Part shown: positions 16,314 through 24,952 of the stretch, one piece after another
How positions within the stretch are numbered: the stretch's first letter is position 1
How the letters are laid out: each line of letters starts with the position of its first letter
Source of the DNA: an uncultured Winogradskyella sp.
GTDB taxonomy: Bacteria > Bacteroidota > Bacteroidia > Flavobacteriales > Flavobacteriaceae
Length of the DNA stretch: 64,000 nt
Reading direction: 5' to 3'
NCBI RefSeq assembly: GCF_947496485.1
Contig: NZ_CANMCZ010000007.1
Coordinates: 1-64,000 of the forward strand
Notes under the pieces: generated by a model
Database searches by the model: none
Told to the model about the DNA's origin: nothing
The model's input: the letters and a program-made list of their open reading frames with translations, nothing else
Translations under genes and position numbers: made by a program

Positions 16314-17675
16314 ATGTACACAACATTAACATCAGTAAATCCTTATACAGGAGAAACACTCAATAATTATCATTTACAAAATGATAGTGAGATTATCTCT
16401 ATTATAGAAAATTCAGATAAAGCGCAGGCGTCTTGGAAAAAAAGATCTCTCAAAGCGAGAGCAGAACTTCTTAGCGACCTCTCTAATCATCTCGAAAAAA
16501 ATAAACAAGCTTTTGCAGAATTAATAACCAAAGAAATGGGCAAACCTGTTTCTGAAAGTATTGCAGAAATTGAAAAGTGTATATGGTTAAGTGATTTTTA
16601 CAAAGTTAATGCTGAACAATTTCTATCCGATGCCATAATTAAAACTGATGCTATTGAAAGCTTTATTAGTTACGATCCACTTGGTTGTATTTTGGGTGTT
16701 ATGCCTTGGAATTATCCATTCTGGCAAGTCCTAAGATTTGCAATTCCAACTTTAACTGCTGGAAATACCGTTTTAGTAAAACACGCCTCAAATGTTACAG
16801 GTTGTGCCCTAGCTATCGAAAAATTATTTATAGATAGTGGCTTCCCACAAAATTGTTATCAAGCGTTACTCACAACACATGACAAAACAGAATCTATTAT
16901 TAATCATAAATCCGTTAAAGCGGTTAGCTTAACTGGCAGTGCAACTGCTGGTAAAGAAATAGCAACACTTGCAGGTAAATATCTAAAAAAAACATTATTA
17001 GAACTTGGCGGAACTAATGCATGCATTGTCTTAGAGGATGCAAACTTAGACGCTCATTTAGATACTATGGTAAAAGCGAGATATCAAAATACAGGTCAAA
17101 GCTGTATTGCAGCAAAACGCTTCATTGTAGTTGAAAGTATTTATGACGAGTTTTTGAAGAAGTTTACGGATAAAGTTTCCAAATTAAAAATTGGTGATCC
17201 GATGGATTCTGAGACCGACATCGCCGTTTTGGCATCCGATGAATTCTCTGAAAATTTAGGTAAACAAGTTCAGAAATCTCTAGATGTCGGTGCCAAAGTA
17301 CATTACGGTAACCATTCTAAAAACGCATTTTATCAACCTACTATATTAACCAATGTCATTCCCGGAATGTCGGTTTTTAGTGAGGAAACATTTGGACCAG
17401 TAGCAGCAATTATTAAGGCAAAGGACACGGAGCAAGCTTTATCTTATAATAATGATAGCGACTATGGCCTTGGTGCGATGTTATTTACAGAAGATATTGA
17501 AAAAGTAAGGACTTATGTTAACACTATAGACGACGGTTCGTTTTTCGTAAATGATATGGTGAAATCTGATCCAAGGTTACCTTTTGGTGGTACGAAGAAC
17601 TCAGGCTACGGTAGAGAACTTTCTAAAGAAGGTATTTTAGAATTCACTAACAAGAAAACAGTTTATATTAAGTAA
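16314..17675 (+). CDS. NAD(P)-dependent succinate-semialdehyde-type aldehyde dehydrogenase
   Basis: A 453-aa aldehyde dehydrogenase of the SSADH subgroup, oxidising an aldehyde such as succinate semialdehyde to the acid with NAD(P)+. Catalytic residues are visible: Asn133 in MPWNYPF, Glu230 in LLELGG, and Cys264 in GQSCIAAKRF, which is typical of the SSADH branch. The coenzyme loop is SLTGSATAGK (205-214). The start has no N-terminal extension. It is the first gene of a three-gene unit with a membrane miniprotein (28 bp on) and topoisomerase IB, controlled by the tandem operator. Its role in stress may be aldehyde detoxification (inference). Confidence 0.9.
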   Translation: MYTTLTSVNPYTGETLNNYHLQNDSEIISIIENSDKAQASWKKRSLKARAELLSDLSNHLEKNKQAFAELITKEMGKPVSESIAEIEKCIWLSDFYKVNAEQFLSDAIIKTDAIESFISYDPLGCILGVMPWNYPFWQVLRFAIPTLTAGNTVLVKHASNVTGCALAIEKLFIDSGFPQNCYQALLTTHDKTESIINHKSVKAVSLTGSATAGKEIATLAGKYLKKTLLELGGTNACIVLEDANLDAHLDTMVKARYQNTGQSCIAAKRFIVVESIYDEFLKKFTDKVSKLKIGDPMDSETDIAVLASDEFSENLGKQVQKSLDVGAKVHYGNHSKNAFYQPTILTNVIPGMSVFSEETFGPVAAIIKAKDTEQALSYNNDSDYGLGAMLFTEDIEKVRTYVNTIDDGSFFVNDMVKSDPRLPFGGTKNSGYGRELSKEGILEFTNKKTVYIK

Positions 17676-17703
17676 GACATTTTATGACTTATAATGAGTA
17701 AAT

Positions 17704-17835
17704 ATGGATTATAAAAAAGAAGATGAAAATCTCGAATATCTCAAACAGAAACCAAATAACAACTCTTATAAAACTATTATTTCTGCTGGTATATTAATAG
17801 TAATAATTCTAATATTAGGAATCGTATTTTGGTAA
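17704..17835 (+). CDS. Single-helix membrane miniprotein 1
   Basis: A 43-aa product: a charged, polar N-terminus (MDYKKEDENLEYLKQK) followed by one transmembrane helix (~24-43, IISAGILIVIILILGIVFW) that ends the protein. It is placed 28 bp after SSADH and 24 bp before topoisomerase IB, all on one strand, so it is in the operon. It has the same plan as the miniproteins at 19212 and 19550. No family is recognised. Confidence 0.72.
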   Translation: MDYKKEDENLEYLKQKPNNNSYKTIISAGILIVIILILGIVFW

Positions 17836-17859
17836 AAATAGAATCTTCACAACTATAGA

Positions 17860-18954
17860 ATGAAATTTAAAAAGTATTCCAATCCAAAATTTATAGCTAA
17901 ACTCATAAAAGAGCCAGAATCTGTTATTGACACTTTTGAATTGATTTATACTAGTAAGGACAAGCTTAAAATACGACGCAAAAAAAACAACAAAAAGTTT
18001 GTTTACAAACTTGGCAATAAAGAATTAACAGATCAAAAACAACTAACAAGAATAGAAAGCTTAGTAATTCCGCCAGCATGGAAAAAGGTGAAAATTGCAA
18101 TTCCAGTAAATGCACATATACAAGCTGTAGGGCGAGATTTGAAGAACCGCAAACAATACAGATATCATGCATTATGGACCAAAATTAGAAATCAAACCAA
18201 ATTCTTTAAAATGGCTGCTTTTGGTGAACAACTACCAAAAATAAGGCAGCAAGTAGAAATAGATATAGAACAAAATGGTTGGCCAAAAACAAAAGTAATA
18301 GCCTTGGTCATAAGATTGATGGAAGAGACGCACATACGTATAGGAAATGAGCAGTATGCAAAAAGAAATAAAACCTACGGCTTAGCAACTATGCGCACTA
18401 AACACATTTCTATCTTTGATGATAAGTTGGCTTTTAATTTTGTTGGCAAAAAAGGAAAGGAGCACTCCATTATATTAAAGGATAAAAAACTTATCCGATT
18501 AGTCAATAAATGTGAAGATATACCAGGTTGGGAACTATTTCAATACTTTGATAAAAACAATGAAAAGCGAAGTATTGATAGTAGTATGATTAATAATTAT
18601 ATACACAATATTACAGGAGATATATTTACTGCCAAAGACTACCGAACTTGGGCTGCAACAAATATATTCTTTGAATCACTTTTAGATTTAGGCATTGCCA
18701 AAAAGAAGAAAAGGAAAAAGAAGAATATCTTAAAAGCTTTCGATAAGTCAGCTAAAGCTCTAGGAAATACTAGGAATGTGTGCCGTAAGTATTACGTGCA
18801 TCCAGCAGTAGTCAATAAATATATATCTGGTAATATAAAAGCGGATTTTGCAATCTTAGAGGCAAATCCAAAAGCAAAAGACTATTTGTCGGAGACGGAA
18901 ACAGTAGTTTTAGATTTGATTAAAAACTACGTACCTACGTTTTTAATTGAGTAA
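17860..18954 (+). CDS. DNA topoisomerase IB (poxvirus/eukaryote-like)
   Basis: A 364-aa type IB topoisomerase that relaxes supercoils through a 3'-phosphotyrosine. An N-terminal DNA-binding domain (~40-120, with LVIPPAWKKVKIA and RDLKNRKQYRYHALW) precedes the catalytic domain. This shows RIGNEQYAKRNKTYGLATMR (first catalytic Arg), KGKEH, the second Arg in KDYRTWAAT, and the nucleophile Tyr312 in CRKYYVHP. The length is normal for bacterial TopIB. It is the last gene of the SSADH operon. TopIB genes are patchy in bacteria and often sit among stress genes. Confidence 0.95.
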   Translation: MKFKKYSNPKFIAKLIKEPESVIDTFELIYTSKDKLKIRRKKNNKKFVYKLGNKELTDQKQLTRIESLVIPPAWKKVKIAIPVNAHIQAVGRDLKNRKQYRYHALWTKIRNQTKFFKMAAFGEQLPKIRQQVEIDIEQNGWPKTKVIALVIRLMEETHIRIGNEQYAKRNKTYGLATMRTKHISIFDDKLAFNFVGKKGKEHSIILKDKKLIRLVNKCEDIPGWELFQYFDKNNEKRSIDSSMINNYIHNITGDIFTAKDYRTWAATNIFFESLLDLGIAKKKKRKKKNILKAFDKSAKALGNTRNVCRKYYVHPAVVNKYISGNIKADFAILEANPKAKDYLSETETVVLDLIKNYVPTFLIE

Positions 18955-19081
18955 GTAAATATCAACAAACTTAAGCCTTGCTAACGCAATTATTGCCAAT
19001 CTTAAAAAAGAATATACCAACAACAAATAAGAATAACATGCAAAATGAAGTCTATATATCTCTGTAATTATATTCATTCAT

Positions 19082-19138
19082 AGAGCAAATATTAAATTCT
19101 ATTGAACCAAAACACTAGTCATACAGTCATTAATTTCG
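19082..19138 (+). promoter_or_regulatory. Tandem GYTAA operator and promoter of membrane miniprotein 2
   Basis: Distal half AGAGCAAATA (19082-19091), proximal half TGAACCAAA (19103-19111), and -7 box TAATTTCG (19131-19138), with the standard spacing. The ATG lies 73 nt after the box. Confidence 0.6.
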
Positions 19139-19211
19139 TAAAAAATATAACCAATAATTAGTCAATTAATACAATCAGATAAATACAGTTCAACTCTTAA
19201 TAATTCATAAA

Positions 19212-19388
19212 ATGAAAGGACTTTATAAAATCGGAAAACCAGAGATAGAGACTTCAAGCATCAATCGAAAATTTAATAAACACCAGAAATTTAAGAGATC
19301 AAATTTCTATTTTCTCATGGGAATTTTAACTGCTGTTGTGTTTTTTGTAATCTTAATGAATCTTGTCGTTTTTGATATGAATTCATAA
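19212..19388 (+). CDS. Single-helix membrane miniprotein 2
   Basis: A 58-aa product with a basic N-terminal half (FNKHQKFKRS) and one transmembrane helix (~31-52, FYFLMGILTAVVFFVILMNL). It is monocistronic with its own tandem operator and is not similar in sequence to miniproteins 1 and 3 beyond the plan of charged N-terminus plus C-terminal helix. No family is recognised. Confidence 0.7.
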   Translation: MKGLYKIGKPEIETSSINRKFNKHQKFKRSNFYFLMGILTAVVFFVILMNLVVFDMNS

Positions 19389-19464
19389 TTGTATAGCCTT
19401 CATTGTGAAATACATTGATCTTAAGATTTAAATTAATTCACTGCATTACTATTAGATTTTCTTT

Positions 19465-19521
19465 TAGATTAACATTTTTAGCATATGCGTTAACCACACC
19501 TCTGTCGTATTTGTAATTTTG
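19465..19521 (+). promoter_or_regulatory. Tandem GYTAA operator and promoter of membrane miniprotein 3
   Basis: Distal half TAGATTAACA (19465-19474), proximal half TGCGTTAAC (19486-19494), and a perfect -7 box TAATTTTG (19514-19521). It shares the 11-mer TGCGTTAACCA and the following 17-nt spacing with the SSADH promoter. Confidence 0.75.
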
Positions 19522-19549
19522 TAATGAACAATAAACAAAACAGAACATT

Positions 19550-19696
19550 ATGAAATTTGTAAAAGAAGACGAAGAAGAAAGAAGAGACTATATTTTTCAA
19601 AAAGATAAGAAAACAGTTTATGGAGCCAGATTCATAGCAATTGTTTTAATACTTCTTATAGTGGCAGTAGCAGTTACATACTTCACACTAGGGTAA
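19550..19696 (+). CDS. Single-helix membrane miniprotein 3
   Basis: A 48-aa product with a highly charged N-terminus (MKFVKEDEEERRDYIFQKDK) and a C-terminal transmembrane helix (~27-46, RFIAIVLILLIVAVAVTYFT). It shares the acidic start and terminal helix with miniprotein 1. It has its own tandem operator. No family is recognised. Confidence 0.72.
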   Translation: MKFVKEDEEERRDYIFQKDKKTVYGARFIAIVLILLIVAVAVTYFTLG

Positions 19697-19785
19697 TATA
19701 GAATTAAGAAGATGTTGCCAACTATCTTTATCTTGAAAAAGTACTATTACACAACAATTAATTACAGTGAGTGTTAAGATTTATT

Positions 19786-20976
19786 CTACTGAGCTTGGGT
19801 CTTAAATGCAATCGCAAAAGCTAAAACAGATATTACAATACCTGCCATAAAAATAGTATAGGTTATTCTCAAAATTCTATACTTTCTGCTAAGCACTTTG
19901 CCTAAGAAATAAAGATCTTTACTTAAGCTACTATATATGTAGTCTTTATCTTTAAGCATCTCTTCAATAGCCCATTCAAATTCACCTAGCTCCATTTTAT
20001 GAAAGTTGCCAAAAAATAGCAGGTTCACTTTTTTATCTTTAACATCCTCTTTAGTAAACTGACCACGAGTTACGTTAGGTCGGGTAGCAACTATAGATAA
20101 TATAACGGAAATCACACTAAAGATTACAAAAATAATAGTGGGTACTATCATATAACTGTTAGAGGGATTATCTAACTTAGATATTAAGTTAGAAAGTACC
20201 AAAGAAATAATAATGGCATTAACTGAAAGTAATATATTGGCCTTAGTATCAGCAATATCACTTAATTTAATGTGATTTCTCAATGCTACTCTAAATAAGG
20301 TTTGCACACCACGTTCGGAACTTTCATTTTTATATTTTACTTTATATCTAGCTTTTAATTCTTCCTTACTGTCTTTAGATCGCTGTTTGAGTTTAGACTT
20401 CATCAATTTGGCCAAATTCTTCTTTTTCCTTGTTCCCCATTCAAGCTTAGCATAGTCACTATAAAACTTATGCTTTTTCGATAAAATTCTAATATTCTCT
20501 TTTAGCCATTCTTTTGAAGAATAGACTTTAATACCTTGTAACTCTAATTCTGTCCTTAAGAGCTCACTAACTTCGGTAAAATATTTCTTTCCAAAGTGCG
20601 AAGAATCTGCGTCTTTTATAATTTCTTCTAATTTATTCTCGGGAATTCTATCAAATTTTGTAGCTATAATGCATTCATTAACTCCATCGATTATCTTTCC
20701 ATCTACATTTTGAGATTTTAAGAATTCTGTGGCCATTTTAGCGCTCTCTTCTTCATGACCATCTCTTGTCTTTGTATAGCCAATATCATGTAAAAGTGAT
20801 GCTAAAAGCAAAATTTCTGACTCATTAGCACTAATTTCAGAATTTTCTATGATTTCTTTTGTACTTTTCCATACGCGCTTAGTATGCTCATAATTATGAT
20901 AGGTAAATGTATTAGGCAAATGCTTCGTAAATAAATCAAGAACATATTTGTCTGTCGTTTCAATTATAGTAGCCAT
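19786..20976 (-). CDS. HD-domain phosphohydrolase fused to a Pycsar-type membrane effector domain
   Basis: A 396-aa fusion. Residues ~15-130 are an HD domain: H27/H31 in YHNYEHTKRV, H63-D64 in LLHDIG, H74, and D122/D124. A basic linker (185-215) leads to the Pycsar effector TM (PycTM/DUF5706-like) domain, with the typical IADTKANILLSVNAIIIS start (241-258), helices at ~248-265 and 276-298, and a last helix at ~373-392. In the Pycsar defence system PycTM proteins are triggered by cCMP/cUMP, but no PycC cyclase lies next to this gene. HD-PycTM proteins occur alone in many flavobacteria, so a signalling rather than defence role is possible. It diverges from the metallophosphoesterase gene with only 55 bp between starts. 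Confidence 0.85.
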   Translation of the reverse strand: MATIIETTDKYVLDLFTKHLPNTFTYHNYEHTKRVWKSTKEIIENSEISANESEILLLASLLHDIGYTKTRDGHEEESAKMATEFLKSQNVDGKIIDGVNECIIATKFDRIPENKLEEIIKDADSSHFGKKYFTEVSELLRTELELQGIKVYSSKEWLKENIRILSKKHKFYSDYAKLEWGTRKKKNLAKLMKSKLKQRSKDSKEELKARYKVKYKNESSERGVQTLFRVALRNHIKLSDIADTKANILLSVNAIIISLVLSNLISKLDNPSNSYMIVPTIIFVIFSVISVILSIVATRPNVTRGQFTKEDVKDKKVNLLFFGNFHKMELGEFEWAIEEMLKDKDYIYSSLSKDLYFLGKVLSRKYRILRITYTIFMAGIVISVLAFAIAFKTQAQ

Positions 20977-21031
20977 AGGTCAATTATTAATAAAGTAACA
21001 AAGTACCAAAAAAATTAGCAGTAAATTACAA

Positions 21032-24000
21032 ATGACAAGAAATAAAATAACTCAAATAGTAATAATTTGTGCTCTATGTGTCGCATGTGCTTCAAAAAAG
21101 ACACAATATAAAAATGACGACAACGAAATACACTCGTTGCCATCAAAAGAAATTGATCGCGTCTTTTATCTAATTGGTGATGCTGGTAAATCACCTAAAA
21201 ATGATTTATCAACTGCACTTCAAATTTTTAAGAAGCATATTTCAAAAAATCATTCAGATAAAGATTACGCCATCTTTTTAGGAGATAATATCTATCCTAG
21301 CGGATTACCTAAAAAAGGTGCAGAAAAACGGGGTGACGCAGAAAATCATTTAAATGCTCAGATAAAATCTGTAAGCAATTTTAAAGGTAAATCTATTTTT
21401 ATACCTGGAAATCACGACTGGTATGCAGACGGTGTTAAGGGCTTAAAACGTCAAGAAAAATATATTGAAGATGCACTTGGGAAGAACACATTTCAACCAG
21501 AAAATGGCTGCCCTCTAGAAAGTATTGATATTGGAGAAACAGTACAACTTATCACTATAGATACGCAGTGGTATTTAGAAAATTGGAACAAGAACCCAAC
21601 CATAAATGACGATTGTGAAATAAAAACTAGGAAGCGATTTTTAGAAGAATTAGAAGGAGAGTTGAAAAAAGCTCAGCACAAAAGAGTCATTTTAGCTACA
21701 CATCATCCCATGTTTACAAACGGCTTACATGGTGGTTATTATTCTGCTAGGAAGCATCTTTATCCATTTCAGTTTAATGTTCCATTACCGATTATTGGCT
21801 CTTTAATAACTCAAATAAGAACGCAAGGAGGAGTGTCCATTCAAGATAGGTATAATGAACGTTATAACGAACTGATGAAGCGATTAGAAACAATGGCTTT
21901 AGAATATAATAATATTATAATCACTTCTGGTCACGAACATACTTTGCAGTACATTGAAAGTAATTCTATCAGACAGATTGTATCTGGTTCTGGAGCCAAA
22001 GAGTCTCCTGCTAGTTTAAGTAATAATGGACTATTCACTTATGGTAAACAGGGGTTTGCACAATTAAACATCTTCAAAGATGGTAGTAGTTGGGTAAGTT
22101 TTTATGGCGAAGAAAATGGAGATCCAAAGCTACTCTATACAAAAGAGGTCTTACCGAAAAACCGAGAGAAATTTAACACAGATACACTACCTGATACGTT
22201 TCCAAACACTATAGAAACATCTATATATACTAAAGAAGAAACAGATAAAACAGGTTTTTATGAAGTTCTTTTAGGTGACCGTTATCGCGATTTATACAGT
22301 ACAAAGGTTAAAGTACCAGTAGCAACATTAGATACTTTATATGGTGGGTTAGAAATTGTTAGGCCAGGTGGTGGACATCAAACACGCTCATTACGTTTAA
22401 AAATGAAAGATGGAAGAGAATTGAATATGCGAGCACTTAGAAAGAGCGCCACGCAGTATTTGCAAACTGTTCTTTTCAAAGAAACCTATGTTGCCGATGA
22501 TTTTGAAAAAACTCAAATCGAAGATTTAATTTTAGACTTTTATACAGCTGCTCATCCTTACGCTTTTTCTGTAGTCCCAGATTTATCTGATGCTGCAGAG
22601 GTTTACCATACAAATCCGAAACTTTTCTACATTCCAAAACACAAATATTTAGGAGACTACAATACAGATTATGGTGATGAATTATACATGATTGAAGAAC
22701 GTCCTGAAGAAAATTATTCGGACGAAAAAAACTTCGGCTACGCAGATGATTTAGAAAGCACACATGATATTATTGAAAAAATAAGGGAAGACGAAAAATA
22801 TAAAATTGATGAGAATGCTTACATACGCGCACGTCTATTCGATATGCTTTTAGGAGATTGGGACAGACACCAAGATCAGTGGAGATGGGCACAATTCAAC
22901 CAAGAGAATGGTGATAAATTATTTAGACCTATTCCAAGAGATCGTGACCAAGTGTTTTCAAATTTTGATGGTGCATTATTAGATATAATGAAAACATTAT
23001 CAGGTTCTACAAAGCAATTACAAGTTTATGATAGTGAGCTAAAAGATATTGAATGGATGAATAGTGCTGGTATTAAGCTCGACAAAGTACTAATACAGCA
23101 ATCTGGAAAAGACGTTTGGTTAGCACAAGCAGAATTTCTTCAAAATAATATTACAGATGATGTTATAATTAAAGCATTTTCTAAAATACCCGAAGAAGTA
23201 AGAGATGAATCTTTGATAGAAATTCAAAAACATCTAAAAGGCAGAAGAGCTAATTTAAAAGATATCGCAGAACGCTATTATAGCTATTTAAATGAGTTAG
23301 TAATTCTAACTGGTACTGATAAAGACGATCTCTTTGAAATTACCAGAAGTGGTGATAATGAGACCCATGTCAAAATTTCGAGAATTAAAGATGGTGAAAA
23401 AGGTGAAGTAATGTTAGACCGAACATTCAATAAGAAGATAACTAAAAACCTCTGGATTTATGGTTTAGATGATGACGATGTATTTGAAGTATCAGGAAAA
23501 GCCAATAATCCTATCTACATACGTATTATAGGTGGTCAAAATAATGATATATATCGCATTAAAAATGGAAGACGAGTTAGAATATACGATCATAAATCAA
23601 AGAAAAATACGATCGAAGAAAATAACGGAGCGAAGCTAGACTTAGCAGATACCTATAATAATAATCTTTTCGATTTTAACAAAAACATTGTTTACACAGG
23701 TTCTATTACACCAAGTCTAGGTTTTAATCCAGACGACGGGTTTTTAATTGGTATTAGTAAAATCTCAACAAAAAAAGGATTTCATCGTAACCCATTCACA
23801 AGACAACACAAATTTAAAGCAGGCTACTTTTTTGCGACAAAAGGATTTAGTTTTGATTACAATGGCGAATTTGCCAACCTATTCGGTGATTGGAATTTAC
23901 ATATCTCTGGTAAAATAACTAGCGAAAATTTTACTAATAACTTTTTTGGTTATGGCAATGAGACTGTAAATAATGATGACGATTTAGACCTAGATTTCAA

Positions 24001-24739
24001 TAGGGTAAAAACCAGTATTTATGCTGCGAGTTTTGGACTTATTAAAAAAGGGAATTTTGGAAGTGATTATGGTTTTAAAATCTTAGCTGAAGCTATAGAA
24101 ATTGATAATACACCAAACCGTTTTATAGAAGTTTTTGCACCAACAACTAATGAAGATTTTTACAAAAGACGTGTTTTTGCAGGAGCAGAAGGTATATTTA
24201 GATACGAAAGCTTCGATGATAGAATTACACCAACAAAAGCAATGACATTTTATGCTACAACAGGTATAAAAACTGAACCTAGTGAAACTAAAAATACTTT
24301 TGGATACCTAGATACGCATTTAGGCTTCTATAATGCACTATCAAGAAATAGAAAACTGGTTTTAAAAACAGATGTAAGATCTCAAATAAGAATTGGTGAT
24401 GATTTGGTCTTTTATCAGGCTGCTAATATTGGAGGTAGAAACGGATTACGAGGCTACAGAACAGAACGCTTTACAGGCCAAAATGCACTAGTTGGTAGTG
24501 CAGATATCAGATATGCATTCAAATCATTTAAAACGAGTACATTGCCTTTACAGATCGGTATTTTCGGTGGTGGTGATGTCGGAAGAGTTTGGATAGATAA
24601 TGAAGATTCTGATAAATGGCACAATGATTATGGTGGCGGATTTTGGATATCTGCAGCAGATTCAGTGCAAGGAACCTTTAATTTCTTTAATAGTGTTGAA
24701 GGCTTAAGATTCTCGTTTGGTTTTGGATTGAATTTTTGA
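21032..24739 (+). CDS. Metallophosphoesterase lipoprotein with C-terminal outer-membrane barrel
   Basis: A 1235-aa protein. The signal peptide has a lipobox ending at Cys19. The calcineurin-like phosphoesterase domain (~44-345) shows D50 in LIGDAG, GDN (84-86), GNHD (126-129), HHPMF and SGHEHT. A middle region (~400-750) contains LLGDWDRHQDQWRW and is of unknown fold. The final ~400 residues form an outer-membrane barrel related to BamA/surface-antigen proteins (PFTRQHKFKAGYFF, NIGGRNGLRGYRTERFTG) and end in an aromatic residue (GFGLNF). The protein therefore puts a phosphatase on an outer-membrane anchor. A ppk1 remnant follows directly, which hints at past phosphate/polyphosphate association. 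Confidence 0.88.
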   Translation: MTRNKITQIVIICALCVACASKKTQYKNDDNEIHSLPSKEIDRVFYLIGDAGKSPKNDLSTALQIFKKHISKNHSDKDYAIFLGDNIYPSGLPKKGAEKRGDAENHLNAQIKSVSNFKGKSIFIPGNHDWYADGVKGLKRQEKYIEDALGKNTFQPENGCPLESIDIGETVQLITIDTQWYLENWNKNPTINDDCEIKTRKRFLEELEGELKKAQHKRVILATHHPMFTNGLHGGYYSARKHLYPFQFNVPLPIIGSLITQIRTQGGVSIQDRYNERYNELMKRLETMALEYNNIIITSGHEHTLQYIESNSIRQIVSGSGAKESPASLSNNGLFTYGKQGFAQLNIFKDGSSWVSFYGEENGDPKLLYTKEVLPKNREKFNTDTLPDTFPNTIETSIYTKEETDKTGFYEVLLGDRYRDLYSTKVKVPVATLDTLYGGLEIVRPGGGHQTRSLRLKMKDGRELNMRALRKSATQYLQTVLFKETYVADDFEKTQIEDLILDFYTAAHPYAFSVVPDLSDAAEVYHTNPKLFYIPKHKYLGDYNTDYGDELYMIEERPEENYSDEKNFGYADDLESTHDIIEKIREDEKYKIDENAYIRARLFDMLLGDWDRHQDQWRWAQFNQENGDKLFRPIPRDRDQVFSNFDGALLDIMKTLSGSTKQLQVYDSELKDIEWMNSAGIKLDKVLIQQSGKDVWLAQAEFLQNNITDDVIIKAFSKIPEEVRDESLIEIQKHLKGRRANLKDIAERYYSYLNELVILTGTDKDDLFEITRSGDNETHVKISRIKDGEKGEVMLDRTFNKKITKNLWIYGLDDDDVFEVSGKANNPIYIRIIGGQNNDIYRIKNGRRVRIYDHKSKKNTIEENNGAKLDLADTYNNNLFDFNKNIVYTGSITPSLGFNPDDGFLIGISKISTKKGFHRNPFTRQHKFKAGYFFATKGFSFDYNGEFANLFGDWNLHISGKITSENFTNNFFGYGNETVNNDDDLDLDFNRVKTSIYAASFGLIKKGNFGSDYGFKILAEAIEIDNTPNRFIEVFAPTTNEDFYKRRVFAGAEGIFRYESFDDRITPTKAMTFYATTGIKTEPSETKNTFGYLDTHLGFYNALSRNRKLVLKTDVRSQIRIGDDLVFYQAANIGGRNGLRGYRTERFTGQNALVGSADIRYAFKSFKTSTLPLQIGIFGGGDVGRVWIDNEDSDKWHNDYGGGFWISAADSVQGTFNFFNSVEGLRFSFGFGLNF

Positions 24740-24790
24740 TTCTATAATAAAATTATATCAAATTCTATCCCATAGGAATGAACTAATAAA

Positions 24791-24946
24791 ATGGCCTTAA
24801 GTATCAATATAGATTTGTCGTGTTTAAGATTTAACCATCGTGTTCTTCAAGAAGATACTGATGCTAGAAATCCTTCATGTGAAAGACTAAAATTTCTAAC
24901 TAGTTTTCGTCGAACCTTGATGAGTTTTTTGAAGTCAGAGTATTAG
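24791..24946 (+). pseudogene. ppk1: Truncated, frameshifted polyphosphate kinase 1 (ppk1) 5' remnant
   Basis: A 51-codon open frame reads NIDLSCLRFNHRVLQEDTDA then ARNPSCERLKFLT, which matches the start of PPK1 (LSWLSFN.RVLQEA.D...PLLERLKFL). After LT the match continues in another frame (FSSNLDEFFEVRV), so one frameshift is present. Everything beyond the first ~50 residues of a ~690-residue enzyme is missing. This is a decayed or truncated copy left after recombination. Confidence 0.75.
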
Positions 24947-24952
24947 ATATTC

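Noticed and set aside
19786-20976. A complete Pycsar anti-phage system
   Set aside because: Only the effector-type domain is present, fused to an HD domain; no adjacent uridylate/cytidylate cyclase gene exists, so a defence system is not claimed.
20977-21031. Possible tandem operator before the HD-PycTM gene (TGAGTTATTT with 21/28 spacing to a TACTTTGT box)
   Set aside because: The proximal half (ATTTGTAAT) lacks the YTAA core and the box does not fit TAnnTTTG; the match is no better than expected in AT-rich DNA.
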